Shown here one piece after another: positions 32,401 to 44,831 of a DNA stretch of 64,000 nucleotides. This stretch comes from Salvelinus alpinus (taxonomy: Eukaryota; Chordata; Actinopteri; Salmoniformes; Salmonidae). How positions within the stretch are numbered: position 1 is the stretch's first letter; each line of letters begins with the position of its first letter. Made by a program: the position numbers and the translations under genes. The notes beneath the pieces were generated by a model that saw only the letters and a list, made by a program, of their open reading frames with translations, did no database searches and was not told the DNA's origin. The stretch lies in NCBI RefSeq assembly GCF_045679555.1, contig NC_092115.1, forward strand, positions 40,867,728-40,931,727. Direction: 5' to 3'.

Positions 32401-32663
32401 ATTATGAAGGTAATATGTGTAAAATGTATTTTCCCCCACTCATTCACCCCATCTCTTTACATTGCTTATGCATATTCAGTGGCCTGACTGCGTCCAGACT
32501 ATGTCAAAGGCCCATCCTGGTAGATCTGAACCTAATGCAGCTTGGAGTGATCGGATGAGAGAAGTCACATTTAGGTGCCAGGTGTAACTGAGGCCATAGA
32601 TGCTCCATATCCATTACTTTGGGAGTTTTATATAATTTTACTAAATGTGTTTCTGTGTTGCAG

Positions 32664-32797
32664 GGGCAGTCAAGAAATGGAACGGCAAGGCCACAGAACA
32701 TGACATAAGCAGAGCTGTGGGAGACCACCTCAAGCCCCTGGTAGAGCCGGGGGTGGTGTTTACCACTCCACCACGGCTTCAGCAGGCTGGAAAAGTG
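32664..32797 (+). pseudogene. Exon-like fragment 2 of an unidentified host gene
   Basis: After a good acceptor (tttctgtgttgcag|) the sequence is open as AVKKWNGKATEHDISRAVGD then HLKPLVEPGVVFTTPPRLQQ. The phase does not fit fragment 1 directly, so at least one exon between them is missing. The donor is unclear (aaaagtggg). I could not identify the family. Confidence 0.4.
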
Positions 32798-33089
32798 GGA
32801 TTGATGTGTTTGATCCATTTGTTTGTTTCAGTTTTCAGTAGTTGAATCCTTTGACGTCTTGTTGATTTCAACAAATGCACTGTGTTGGTTGAAAAGCGAT
32901 ACTAAACTTACATACCATGCACTATTTTGACACAGTGGAAGATATGCTGAATTTATACTGTTTTTCATAATAAGATGGACCATGATGCGTGTTGCTTTTG
33001 CACATATTTGTTCATTGGTTTTGCAAGAGTCTGTTGATTGTCAGTCATTGGGTTCATTTGTTTTGCAATATGTTCAAATGAAATCAAGC

Positions 33090-33095
33090 TTTATT
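33090..33095 (-). terminator. Poly(A) signal of ZNF copy D
   Basis: AATAAA on the minus strand, in gtgtaaataaagcttgattt context, mirroring 29358-29363. Confidence 0.65.
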
Positions 33096-34135
33096 TACAC
33101 AGCGCATTTCAGACATGGATTCAACACAATGGCTTCACAGGAAAAAAACATTAAAACAATGAAAATAAACAGAAATATTTTGTACACAAACATAAGAGGA
33201 TAAAAAACAGAAGGTTACCAACTAAAATTCTAATGAGCACTTAATTAATATAGGAGGGGCTCTGAAAGACACTTTGGGGGTGTCCACTTGAAGTTGACTA
33301 GTAACAACAACTGGGACCTGAAAGACACCCACCATTAGACCCACTAAATCTGGCCAAGAAGAGGCAAACAAAACCCCACACCAAACTTAAAGACAGGAAG
33401 CAAACCAAAAACGTGGAGCAACTAAAGGTGTTGACACTCCACATCTATCAAAACAACTGGAGCACTGGGCCAGACACTCTTAACTAGAACCTGGACCAGC
33501 TCAGGTGAAACACCTTCCCACTAACGAGATGGACAAGCCAGCACAGGTGTAACACATACTGACTAACGAGGTGACACCAATCAGTGCGCCCTACGTGCTA
33601 ACGAGCTATACGTGCTATACCTGCTACCGTCCAAACTCAAAACATAAATGGAAAAACCAAAGACTGTAACACCTTAAGAGAATGCTTACCACCAACAGAA
33701 AACAACTTCCATTTCACATTATAATCAACTACAAAGCTTCACCTTCACCAATATAAACATGGTGTCTGCAGGCTGTCAACAATTAAAAACTAGAAAACAA
33801 CTTTTATTCCCACTAGATTCTAGAACTCTCGTCCCCTTGGAACAAGCCCAAACAAAACTCAACCTCCAATAGGAGTTTGTGATCCATGGCAACTCACTGG
33901 CTAAACACAAAACGTTTTGACTGCCCACCCTTGAGACATTTAGCAACCAAGTTGTCCTTACCACGGACATGTCTGATTTCAAGAGGAAACTCCTGCAATA
34001 TTATCATTAAAATTATTAAAATACTCCCACTACAATGTTAAAACATTCTACATTGTGACATTAATTAATTGATATCATGAGACAACTCCTTCATGTATGT
34101 ATTTTCTAATATTTGATCAGATATCTTTTATCAGA

Positions 34136-37100
34136 TTATCTCTGGTCACAGCTATAAGATTTCTCTCCTGTGTGTGTTCTCTGGTGTACTGTCAGATTGC
34201 CAGATTGAACAAAACTCTTCCCACATTGATCACAGCTATAAGGTTTCTCTCCTGTGTGTGTTCTCTGGTGTACTGTCAGACCGCTAGATGAAGCAAAACT
34301 CTTCCCACATTGATTACAGCTATAAGGTTTCTCTCCTGTGTGTGTTCTCTGGTGTACTGTCAGAACGCTAGATGTAACAAAACTCTTCCCACATTGATCA
34401 CAACTATAAGATTTTTCTCCTGTGTGTGTTCTCTGGTGTACTGTCAGATTGCCAGATTGAACAAAACTCTTCCCACATTGATCACAGCTATAAGATTTCT
34501 CTCCTGTGTGTGTTCTCTGGTGTATCTTCAGATGGCTAGATGTAAAAAAAAACTTCCCACATTGATTACAGCTATGAGGTTTCTCTCCTGTGTGTGTTCT
34601 CTGGTGTACTGTCAGGACTCTAGATGTAACAAAACTCTTCTGACATTGATCACAGCTATAAGATTTCTCTCCTGTGTGTGTTCTCTGGTGTGATATCAGG
34701 CTGGTTGAATGAATAAAACTCTTCCCACATTGAGTACAGCTAAAAGGTTTCTCTACTGTGTGGATTCTCTGATGAATTATAATGCCTGCTGAGGTGAATC
34801 TCTTCCCACAGTCAGAGCAGCAGTGAGTTCTCTTCCCTGTGGATCTCTGCGGGTGTTTCTTGAGGTGTTCTAATGTGGAGAGACTCTTCTCTGCCTTGTC
34901 AGCATCATGATGTTGTTGAGGCTCCCCAGAGGACCCACGGTAGTCCCGTCTCTCTCCTGTGTGAACAACAAAGTCAGACAGATGGTTAAAGGCCCACAAC
35001 AGCGGAAATCCACTGTAAAGGGTAGCCAGCGTAGCCATGATGTTGTACAACAATTGAAGTCTAATGAATGTTAAAATTATTTGACAATTGTCTTAAAATG
35101 AGCAAGAATAGTCATATTCTGTCTTGTTTTCACATTAGTAGTAGCATCGATGATTGTAGGCTAGAAATAAGTTATTCATGTTGTTGAAACTCTAAGCAGT
35201 GTGCCAGACTGGCTCCAGGTCATCTACAAGTCTCTGCTAGGTAACCTTATCTCAGCTCACTGGTCTCCATAGCAGCACCTACCCGTAGCACGCGCTCCAG
35301 CAGGTATATCTCAATGGTCACCCCCAAAGCCAATTCTTCCTTTGGCCGCTTCTCCTTCCAGTTCTCTGCTGCCAAAGACTGGAACGAACTGCAAAAATCA
35401 CTGAAGCTGGGGACTCATATCTCCCTCACTAGCTTTAACGTTTCTAGCACTAGCGGAACGCCTCGACAACATTCCGCTCTACAACATTTTTTTAGAAATA
35501 TGTAACTTTCATACATTAACAAGTCCAATACAGCAAATGAAAGATAAACTTCTTGTTAATCTACCCATCGTGTCCGATTTCAAAAAGGCTTTACAGCGAA
35601 AGCACAACATATGATTATGTTAGGTCAGAGCCAAGTCAAAAAAACACAGCCATTTTTCCAGCCAAAGATAGGAGTCACGAAAAGCAGAAATATAGATAAA
35701 ATGAATCACTAACCTTTGATGATCTTCATCAGATGACACTCATAGGACATCATGTTACACAATACATGTATGTTTTGTTCGATAATGTGCATATTTATAT
35801 CCAAAAATCTCAGTTTACATTGGTGTGTTACGTGCAGTAATGTTTTGATTCCAAAACATCCGGTGATATTGCAGATAGCCACATCAAATCCCAGAAATAC
35901 TCATAATAAACATTGATAAAAGATACAAGTGTTATTCACAGAATTAAAGATAGACTTCTCCTTAATGCAACCGCTGTCAGATTTCAAAAAAACTTTGCGA
36001 AAAATGCATAATCTGAGTACGGCGCTCAGAGCCCAATCCAGCCAAAGAAATATCCGCCATGTTAGCGCCAACAGAAGTTAGAAATAACATTATAAATATT
36101 CACTTACCTTTGATGATCTTCATCAGAATGCACTCCCAGGAATCCCAGTTCGACAATAAATGACTGATTTGTTCCATAAAGTTCCATAAAGTCCATCATT
36201 TATGTCCAAATAGCCACTTGTTGTTAGCGTGTTCAGCCCAGTAATCCATCTTCATGAGGCGCGAGCACTACGTCCAGACAAAAACTCGAAAAGTTCCGTT
36301 ACAGGTTGTAGAAACATGTCAAACGACGTATGGAATCAATCTTTAGGATGTTTTTAACATGAAACTTCAATAATGTTCCAACCGGAGAATTCCATTGTCT
36401 GTAGAAAAGCACTGTAATGAGAGATAACTCTGTCGGGACCGCGCGTCACGAGCCTGAGACACTCTGCCAGACACCTGACTCATTCAGCTCCCATTCCCCC
36501 CTCCTTTATAGCAGAAGCCTGAAACAAGTTTCTAAAGAAAGTTGACATCTAGTGGAAGCCTTGGGAAGTGCAACTTGACCCCATAGACACTGTGTATTCG
36601 GTAGGCCAAACTTTGAAAAACTACAAACCTCAGATTTCCTACTTCCTGGTTGGATTTTTCTCAGGTTTTCGCCTGCCATATGAATTCTGTTATACTCACA
36701 GACATCATTCAAACAGTTTTAGAAACTTCAGAGTGTTTTCTATCCAATACTACTAATAATATGCATATATTAGCATCTGGGACAGAGTAGCAGGCAGTTT
36801 ACTCTGGGCACGCATTTCATCCAAAAGTGAAGATGCTGCCCCCTATCCCAAACAGGTTTTAAGCACCAGCTGTCAGAGCAGCTCACAGAACACTGCACCT
36901 GTACATAGCCCATCTGTAAATAGCCCATCCAACTACCTCATCCCCATACTGTATTTATTTATTTTGCTCCTATGCACCCCAGTATCTCTACTTGCACATT
37001 CATCTTCTGCACATCTACCATTCCAGTGTTTAATTGCTATAATGTAATTACTTCGCCACCATGGCCTATTTATTGCCTTACCTCATTTGCACACACTGTA

Positions 37101-40100
37101 TATAGACTTTTCTACTGTATTATTGACTGTATGTTTGTTTATTCCATGTGTAACTCTGTGTTGTTGTATGTGTCGAACTGCTTTGCTTTATCTTGGCCAG
37201 GTCACAGTTGTAAATGAGAACTTGTTCTCAACTAGCTTACCTGGTTAAATAAAGGTGAAAAAAAAACTATTAGCAGGTGCATCTGTGATGTTGTACCCAC
37301 GGCGACTATTAAAACATTCCCCAACCAGAAACCGTGGATTGGTGGCAGCATTCGCGCAAAACTGAAAGCGCAAACCACTGCTTTTAATCAGGGCAAGGCG
37401 ACCCGGAAACATGACCGAATACAAACAGTGTAGCTATTCCCTCCGCAAGGCAATCAAACAAGCTAAGCATCAGTATAGAGACAAAGTAGAGTCGCAATTC
37501 AACGGCTCAGACACCAGAGGTATGTGGCAGGGTCTACAGTCAATCACGGACTACAAAAAGAAAACCAGCCCCGTCGCGGACCTCGATGTCTTGCTCCCAG
37601 ACAAACTAAACAACTTCTTTGCTTGCTTTGAAGACAATACAGTGCCACCGACACAGCCTGCTACCAAAACCTGCGGGCTGGGCTCTCCTTCAGGGCAGCC
37701 AACGTGAGTAAAACATTTAAACGTGTTAACCCTCGCAAGGCTGCCAGCCCAGACGGCATACCTAGCCACGTCCTAAGAGCATGCGCAGACCAGCTGGCTG
37801 GTGTGTTTACAGACATATTCAATCAATCCTTATCCCAGTCTGCTGTTCCCACATGCTTCAAGAGGGCCACCATTGTTCCTGTTCCCAAGAAAGCTAAGGT
37901 AACTGAGCTTAACGACGATCGCCCCGTAGCACTCACTTCCGCCATCATGAAGTGCTTTGAGAGACTAGTCAAGAATCATATCACCTCCACCCTACCTGAC
38001 ACCCTAGACCCACTCCAATAGGTCCACAGACGACGCAATCACACTGCCCTAACCCATCTGGACAAGAGGAATACCTATGTAAGAATGCTGTTCATCGACT
38101 ACAGCTCAGCATTTAACACCATAGTACCCTCCAAACTCGTCATTAAGCTTGAGACCCTGGGTCTCGACCCCGCCCTGTGCAACTGGGTCCTGGACTTTCT
38201 GACAGGCCGCCCCCAGGTGGAGGCAGAGGGTAGGAAACAACATCTCCACCCCGCTGATCCTCAACACTGGGGCCCCACAAGGGTGCGTGCTCAGCCCTCT
38301 CCTGTACTTCCTGTTCACCAATGATTGCGTGGCCATGCACGCCTCCAACTCAATCATCAAGTTTGCAGACAACACTAGAGTGGTAGGCTTGATTACCAAC
38401 AACGGCAAGACGGCCTACAGGGAGGTGGTCAGGGCCCTCGGAGTGTGGTGTCAGGAAAATAACCTCACATTCAACGTCAACAAAACAAAGGAGATGATCG
38501 TGGACTTCAGGAAACAGCGGCGGGAGCACCCCCCTATCCACATCGACGGGACAGTAGTGGAGAAGGTGGAAAGTTTTAAGTTCCTCGGCGTACACATCAC
38601 GGAGAATCTTGGCTTGTCACCAAAAACACTCAAACTTTTACAGATGCACAATCGAGAGCATCCTGTCGGGCTGTATCACCGCCTGGTACACCAACTGCTC
38701 CTCCCACAACCGCAAGGCTCTCCAGAGGGTAGTGAGGTCAGCACAACGCATCACTGGGGGCAAACTACCTGCCCTCCAGGACACCTACACCACCCGATGT
38801 CACAGGAAGGCCAAAAAGATCATCAAGGACAACAACCACCCGAGCCACTGCCTGTTCACCCCGCTATCATCCAGAAGGCGAGGTCAGTACAGGTGCATCA
38901 AAGCTGGGACTGAGAGCTTCTGTCTCAAGGCCATCAGACTGTTAAACAGCCATCACTAACATTGAGTGGCTGATGCCAACATACTGACTCAAATCTCTAG
39001 CCACTTTAATAATTAATAATTGGATGTGATAAATGTATCACTAGTCACTTTAAACAATGCCGCTTTATATAATGTTTACATACCCTATATTACTCATATC
39101 ATATGTATATACTGTACTCTACCATCTACTGCATCTTGCCTATGCCGTTCGGCCATCGATCATCCATATATATATATGTACATATTCTTATTCACTCTTT
39201 CACACTTATGTGTATACGGTAGTTGTTGCGAAATTGTTAGATTACTTGTTAGATATTACTGCATGGTCGGAACTACAAGCACAAGCATTTCGCTACGCTC
39301 GCATTAACATCTGCTAACCATGTGTATGTGACAAATAAAATTTGATCTGGTACACTCAGACGAGAGAGCTCTGAAATCGGAGTAGATAGCCAGAGTGAAT
39401 TTATGAAAGCACCCGAATGTCCATTGAGAAAGCACAACGACTATACCATTTAGCTAAGCTAAGAATGACGGGAATAATCAAGTCAATAAAGGTTGGGTAG
39501 TTAGTTAGAATATAGTTCATATACTGGCAAGTTTGATGTATAAGTAGCCAACTAACGGTAGGTTGCTAGTTAACATTCCGGTACATACTGCTGTAATAAC
39601 ATGCTAACAAATTGTCAGCCAACATATCGTGTAAGGTAACTTACTTGAAAAGTAATTACTTTATTACATTGCTCAGCATTTTGTTAACATTTGTCATAAT
39701 CAGATAAAGTAATGAATTTGTATCGGCTCTCGTTGGACTTCGGCTGCATATTTTCCGACATTTTCTTCAAATCTGAAAACGATGTGAAGCCACGCCCATT
39801 TCCTGAAGAATTGCATTATGGGTCATAACGTACTGTGTGTATACGTCATATTTTTCCAAATTTAGTACGACATCCGGGAACTTTTGGCATACTAACTATA
39901 TCATACTATGATCGATAAGCATACTATATACTCAATTAACATCACAAATAGTACGGTTAGTGTGAGTATTCTAACACAGCTAATGACTTATCAACAGCTC
40001 TAACAATTTGACCCCCACAGGAAATCTACACTGGCAGTTATAGAAAGACCCATTTACTATACAACCATTGATTCTTGAAGAATATAACTTATAAATGCCT

Positions 40101-41341
40101 CAAATGTTTCAACTGTATTACCCCATCAGAAACCAAAACATAAGCTCGTAAAACACCATTGTTTGTAAACAAGTACTATATAGCCTTGAAATCTTGTTTA
40201 AAACTATCATTTTGACCTTGTGGATGGTCAGTCCTTGTATTTATAGATAGTGTAGTCAAATCAGGGGGAAGCCCTGAGCTGGACTCAAACCTGGGTCCAC
40301 TGACTGTCAAGCCAACACCTTATAACTGTTACGCCATGATGTCTGAACTTCTTGACGAGGTCGCTCGGTTTTGGGTTACGGTTGCTACAATAGCTTTCTC
40401 TATGAATGTGAGAGTGGTTACATTTCTCCAGCCCCCAAGTCTCAGGGCTGACATTTTGTTGCTGTTTAAATCCTAGGTTTCCCCTTTAAAAAAGCCACAC
40501 AATCAACCAACCAATCTGCAGTTCAAACAATAACAAAGCTGTCATTCCACCACTGTTTTGGTAATAAGATGATGGATGGGGCTGGAGAAATGTAACTACT
40601 CTCAAATTCATAGACAGACCTATGGATGCAAGGACTGACCATTCATGATATCAACATTATAGTTTTAACCATGTTGAGGCTATACAGTGTTGGTTTATAT
40701 TTACATTGTTTCTAAACATTGGAGTAAAAAAAGCTTATTTGGGGTTCTGATGGGGTACAACAGTTGAACTAAGCTCATGAGACGTGTTATATTCTTGAAG
40801 AATCAATGGCTATAAATAAACACATTTAAAAAGTCTAAATATGGATGTAGCAATTGCATAGTTCCCCTTTAACACCACAAATCAGTTCCACAACTGCAGA
40901 GTTTATGCCTCTGTATTTAAGACAGTACTTACTAGTGTTAATCAGGGCCCGTTCATCGTTAGAACCATTGGACGCTTTAACATGCCTTTGTGAAACCGAG
41001 CCCAGATATTCAGTTTCCTCCTCTTCATCCTCCTCTTCTTCCAATGTGACAGTCATCTCCCCATCCTCCTCTTTCACTCCAAAAACAGCATCATCCTCTT
41101 TCTCTTCCTCTTCTTTTACTGTAACAGCCTCCTCCTCTTTTACTCTGAACGAGTCTTCCTCTTCTTTAACTGTAACGTCTTTCTCTTCTTCTTTCACTGT
41201 AATGGCCTCAACCTCTACTTGTTTTTCTATTGTGACATCCTCCTCTTCCTCTTTCACCACAATGTTCAGCCACAGCCCCTTTTTCTCCGTCCAGCAGACC
41301 CCCTCTTCTTTTGCAGGAGGAGAGTTGCTTAGTGAGCTCAT
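34136..41341 (-). CDS. C2H2 zinc-finger protein, copy D (two exons)
   Basis: Exon 1 is 41341-40933 (donor ACTA|GTAAGT) and exon 2 is 34956-34136 (acceptor GTTCACACAG|). They join in phase 1 to about 409 residues. The acidic domain (residues 1-136) has six VKEE motifs and is the same length as in copy C. Exon 2 gives eight fingers. The first is one residue short between the second Cys and first His ([17 protein letters not shown]). Fingers 3-8 have contacts T/R/V/V, T/S/H/I, Q/G/N/V, T/S/V/V, S/S/G/V and Q/G/N/V. Fingers 5 and 8 share a helix, suggesting internal finger duplication. The frame stops at CDQR, where an apparent 9-bp deletion and a TAC to TAA change kill the last finger. Predicted role: nuclear DNA-binding regulator, by family. 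Confidence 0.8.
35200..37260 (+). mobile_element. LINE 3' part split by a TTAA-flanked insertion
   Basis: A non-LTR retrotransposon C terminus reads [20 protein letters not shown], then [12 protein letters not shown] (35336-35440). It breaks at 35445 and resumes at 36863 with caccagctgtcagagcagc, encoding the expected end before the 3' UTR and the tail tacctggttaaataaaggtg (37238-37257). CR1/L2/Rex-type by motif; exact clade not fixed. Confidence 0.8.
35440..36866. mobile_element. 1.4-kb TTAA-flanked element inside a LINE
   Basis: The insertion splits the LINE at ctttaa and returns at ttttaa, suggesting a TTAA target. Its interior (ttaatctacccatcgtgtcc; caaagataggagtcacgaaa; acctttgatgatcttcatca; gctgccccctatccc) matches the element at 53870-54781. 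No coding region is seen, so it is non-autonomous. TTAA targets fit piggyBac or Kolobok-type elements. Confidence 0.6.
37265..39345 (+). pseudogene. L2-type LINE ORF2 (RT) and 3' UTR, 5'-truncated
   Basis: Segments in order are a linker region ([17 protein letters not shown]), RT motifs [60 protein letters not shown] (first Asp region), a [19 protein letters not shown]-like region split by a frameshift near 38220, and [11 protein letters not shown], where the expected FADDT has N in place of the second catalytic Asp. It ends with [18 protein letters not shown] and AIRLLNSHH, then the 3' UTR with acaagcatttcgctacgct and a gacaaataaaatttgat tail. An in-frame TAG at 38020 and several frameshifts mean it is dead. 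It lies in the intron of copy D. Confidence 0.9.
39360..39985 (-). mobile_element. Truncated second copy of the TIR element
   Basis: Minus-strand counterpart of 22658-23285: the TIR (gtgagtattctaacacagct at 39962-39981) and the conserved short exon (39761-39684) are present. The rest was replaced by LINE sequence, so the satellite half is absent. Confidence 0.65.
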
Positions 41342-41690
41342 GGTCGGGAATGTTAGCTAGCTAGGCTAATGCTAACTTAACCAGCCCGCTAGCTGACTAA
41401 TAACAACGACCGTAAATATGAAATTAAAACGGACGACAGAAGTGTGTTTAATACACAGTGGCTAATATACACTAAAGCGCCTAAAGAGCTTTATTGGTTC
41501 GGCTATTTTGTCTAGCAAGCTACCGAGGTGGTTGACTAACTTTTGCTGCTGTTGAAAGAAGCATTCCGTCCACTAGATTATACGTCACACTAGCAGCGTT
41601 GCCTTAAATTCCCACACCGCCATCTGCTGACTGGAGTGGGTAACGCAGTTGAATAAAATGTATATTTAATTTCAGACAAGTTAAAGGAAG
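41342..41690 (-). promoter_or_regulatory. Conserved 5' block of ZNF copy D
   Basis: Mirror of 20945-21273: gccatctgctgactggagtg, the cattccgtccactagatta stretch and gctagctaggctaatgct just before the ATG. Promoter role inferred. Confidence 0.6.
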
Positions 41691-41839
41691 CATTCGTTTT
41701 TTCTCACCAGTGTAACACTACAGTGTGGATAAAGACTTACTAAGCTAGTTGTAGTCACGATGTGGTTACCAGTAAGTATAAACAGTTATGTTTTTGCGTT
41801 ATTGCATATTTATTAACTTATCATTTTGTATATATATTT

Positions 41840-42058
41840 AACCTTTATTTAACTAGGGAAGTCGGTTAAGAACAAATTCTTATTTACAATGACGGCCTAC
41901 CCTGGCCAAACCCTAACTCAAACGATGCTGGGCCAATTGTGCGCTGCCCTATGGGACTCCCAATAACGGCCTGTTATGATACAGCCTGGATTTGAACTAG
42001 GGTCTGTAGTGACGCCTCTAGCACTGAGATGCAGTATCTTAGACCGCTGCGCTGCTCG
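41840..42058 (-). mobile_element. tRNA-derived SINE
   Basis: On the minus strand: cagcgcagcggtctaagata, catctcagtgctagaggc, ttcaaatccaggctg (B-box side), then gccgtcattgtaaataagaa and a ttaaataaagg tail. The family is the same as 51305-51515. The left arm lacks it. Confidence 0.85.
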
Positions 42059-42059
42059 T

Positions 42060-42960
42060 GTGTTTACTTTACATTCAGTGTAATACACTCAGTGATAAAG
42101 GTATGGGATTCTGGGTAATCCACAGCATGTTTTTGGAGAATTTGAAAATTGAGTGGTCCTGGGATAGAAATGTATAAAGTTGACATTACATCATAAAATC
42201 CACCTTTTAAATCATACATTAGCAATTTATGTTTTAGTAACTACTGTTGTTGGTTTGGTGTCAAATAAGCCTCTCTTTATATGTTATTTGCCGAATCTCA
42301 GTTTTCCATGTGGGTTTTATGCTAAAGCTCCCTCTTTCAAGATGGTAGCAAACTGGAAAATGCATATTCTTTAGGAGTGCTATTTTTATCCTGTCGACTA
42401 CTGATCATTCATCCACACTGTGTGTCTCATCAATGCAGGTAATTTATGACAAATTAATAAAGTATATGTTTTAAAAACTCATGAACACCAGCCAGTTTAT
42501 TAGCCGGTTTTGTTAGTTTAGGTGTATTATACTTCTTCACCACCAGAGGGAGTAATTGAGTAATTTTCAGGTTAATTTGATATATTTTGATACTAAAATG
42601 GATGTAGTGAATATGAGACACATGGAAACAATGTGTTCATTTTATTATAGTAAATTAGGAATTAGTAGGAATTGTTAAATCCACTATACGATCACAATAA
42701 CTTTGATAGACATTTCAACTGTTTTTTTGTTAGTATTTTATAGCGCAGATTTATGGAGAATTGCTGTGGGAGTGCTATTTATATCCCGTCACTACTGATC
42801 ATTCATCCATACTGTGTGTGTCCCATCATTGCAGCTTTGGAAATAAATGAACTATCCATCCATTGCTCCTTCCTGTGTTGACTCACTGACTTGAGAGACG
42901 GGACCAGGAAGGTCACGGTAGGTCGATATCTAGCTCAAGCTTGCAAACGTTTTTTTATTA
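42060..42960. other. No gene recognised
   Basis: Only a short direct repeat is notable: actgatcattcatcca plus cactgtgtgtctcat occurs near 42400 and again near 42795. No coding signal. Confidence 0.45.
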
Positions 42961-42969
42961 TTTTATTTA

Positions 42970-43275
42970 TTGAATATTCTAAACATACAATATACTTGCA
43001 GTGAAGCCGCTCAACAACTACATCATACCAGTCACCCAAAAGATTCCCATTCAGAGCGACACACAGAAGCATCCAGGGTCAATGCACCTGCTCAAGAGCA
43101 CATTGACCAGTCTACCACCAGGCCAAAAAACGTGAACCCGAACCCTCCAAGATCCCCAATAGCTGTCCCTCAACCATTCGAGACCCCTCCCACAGTCCCC
43201 CCTCAGGAAGAAAAAACTATTAATTCCATTCCCCACCCCAAGAACCCCCCAATGCACCAACAACCAAGAGAATGA
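42970..43275 (+). other. Proline-rich open frame, doubtful
   Basis: A 101-codon frame with SPIAVPQPFETPPTVPPQEE-type sequence and no recognisable domain. It is followed by A-rich and TG-rich low-complexity sequence (to 43560). It is more likely chance or a repeat fragment than a gene. Confidence 0.2.
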
Positions 43276-43644
43276 GCTAAAGAGAAAAAAGGAAAAGACA
43301 GAAGAAAACAGCAAACAACAATGCAAAAAAATAATAAAACAAAATAATAAATTTAAAACAAAGGACATCAAGGACAACTAAAATCATAACAGCAATGCCA
43401 ACTGTATATGTTTGTGTGCATGTCTGGCACTATTACATGTATGTGTGTGTTCTTGTATGTGTTTATTTGAGCGAGTGTGTGTATATGCATGTGTACCAAC
43501 ACCTGCACGGCATCAGCCTCAGGCAAACCAGCATTAGTTGTAAAAACACTGCCACTTAGTGTCATTCAAATGTACTTTTTATTATGTTTTATTTTGACTT
43601 TTATCTTTTGACCATCATTCTATCTCCTATCATCTATCTATCAT

Positions 43645-44400
43645 GAGGTAGTCACCTGGAATGCATTTCAATTAACAGGTGTGCCTTGTTAAATGTTAAT
43701 TTGCGGAATTTCTTTCTTTCTTAATGCATTTGAGCCAATCAGTTGTGTTGTGACAAGGTAGGGGTGGTATACAGAAGATAGCCCTATTTGCTGAAAGACC
43801 AAGTCCATATTATGGCAAGAACAGCTCAAATAACCAAAAAGAAATAACAGTCCATCATTACTTTAACACATGAAGGTCAGTCAATGCGGAAACTTTCAAG
43901 AACTTTGAAAGATTCTTCAAGTGCAGTCGCAAAAACCATCAATCGCTATGATGAACTGGCTCTCATGAGGATTGCCACAGGAAAGGAAGACCCAGAGTTA
44001 CCTCTGCTGCAGAAGAAAAGTTAATTAGAGTTAATTGTGAAGACAACACAACTATGCCTATGAGATGGTTTGGGATGAATCGAAACGGAAGGAAATGCAG
44101 CCAACAAGTGCTCAGCATATGTGGGAACTCCTTCAAGACTGTTGGAAAAGCATTCCAGGTGAAGCTGGTTGAGAGAATGCAAAGAGTGTGCAAAGCTGTC
44201 ATCAAGGCAAAGGGTGGCTACTTTGAAGAATTTCAAATACATATTTTGATTTATTTAACACTTTTTTGGTTACTACATGATTCCATATGAGTTATTTCAT
44301 AGTTGCGTTGTCTTCACTATTATTCTACAATGTAGACAATAGTTAAAATAAAGAAAAAACATTGAATATGTAGGTGTGTCCAAACAATTGACCGGTACTG
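43645..44400 (+). mobile_element. Internally deleted Tc1 transposon
   Basis: Left part: tgaggtagtcacctggaatg, then a transposase start region (atggcaagaacagctcaaat at 43812). After a deletion near 44030 the end of the transposase resumes (caacaagtgctcagcatatg, gtggctactttgaagaat). The right terminus is tgtccaaacaattgaccggt. The catalytic region is lost. Confidence 0.85.
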
Positions 44401-44683
44401 TATATGCATTGTGGAGGAGAACTGATCCTAGATCTGTACAAAGGCATAACATCGACAGCAGGAACAACTGGCGGTGTTAAAAAGGCCCAGCTGGATTGAA
44501 TTGAGCTATTTAAAATGACATATTTGAATGTCTAAATATTTGTTCTGTTTGTCAATACAAGATAGGGTCTATTAGTGGTAGATTTTGGGGGAATAGTGAT
44601 AGATTTTTGGAGGGACCCTTGTCACTACAGCCAATCAGTGAGCAGCTTCCCTTCCCCCACATATCAGGCAGTTCTGTTACTCA

Positions 44684-44822
44684 AATCAAATCAAATCAAA
44701 ATGTATTTGTCACATACACATGGTTAGCAGATGTTAATGCGAGTGTAGCGAAATGCTTGTGCTTCTAGTTCCGACAATGCAGTAATAACCAACAAGTAAT
44801 CTAACCTAATCTAATCTAACCT
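44684..44822 (-). mobile_element. L2 tail insertion with ACTCA target duplication
   Basis: A reverse-oriented LINE tail (atggttagcagatgttaatg, gtgtagcgaaatgcttgtg) flanked by ACTCA at 44679-44683 and 44823-44827. The matching place in the left arm (near 18170, ttgtgagtaacagaactg) has no insertion, so it is an empty site. Confidence 0.8.
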
Positions 44823-44831
44823 ACTCACAAC

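Noticed and set aside
29358-33095. The two AATAAA signals as parts of one foldback transposon
   Set aside because: The mirrored sequence extends through entire genes and has no terminal repeats at its edges, so segmental duplication fits better.
34097-34693. Plus-strand frames with repeated [15 protein letters not shown]
   Set aside because: Complement of the copy D finger array, not a gene.
42970-43275. Proline-rich 101-codon protein
   Set aside because: No domain, no supporting signals and low-complexity surroundings. Kept only as a doubtful feature.
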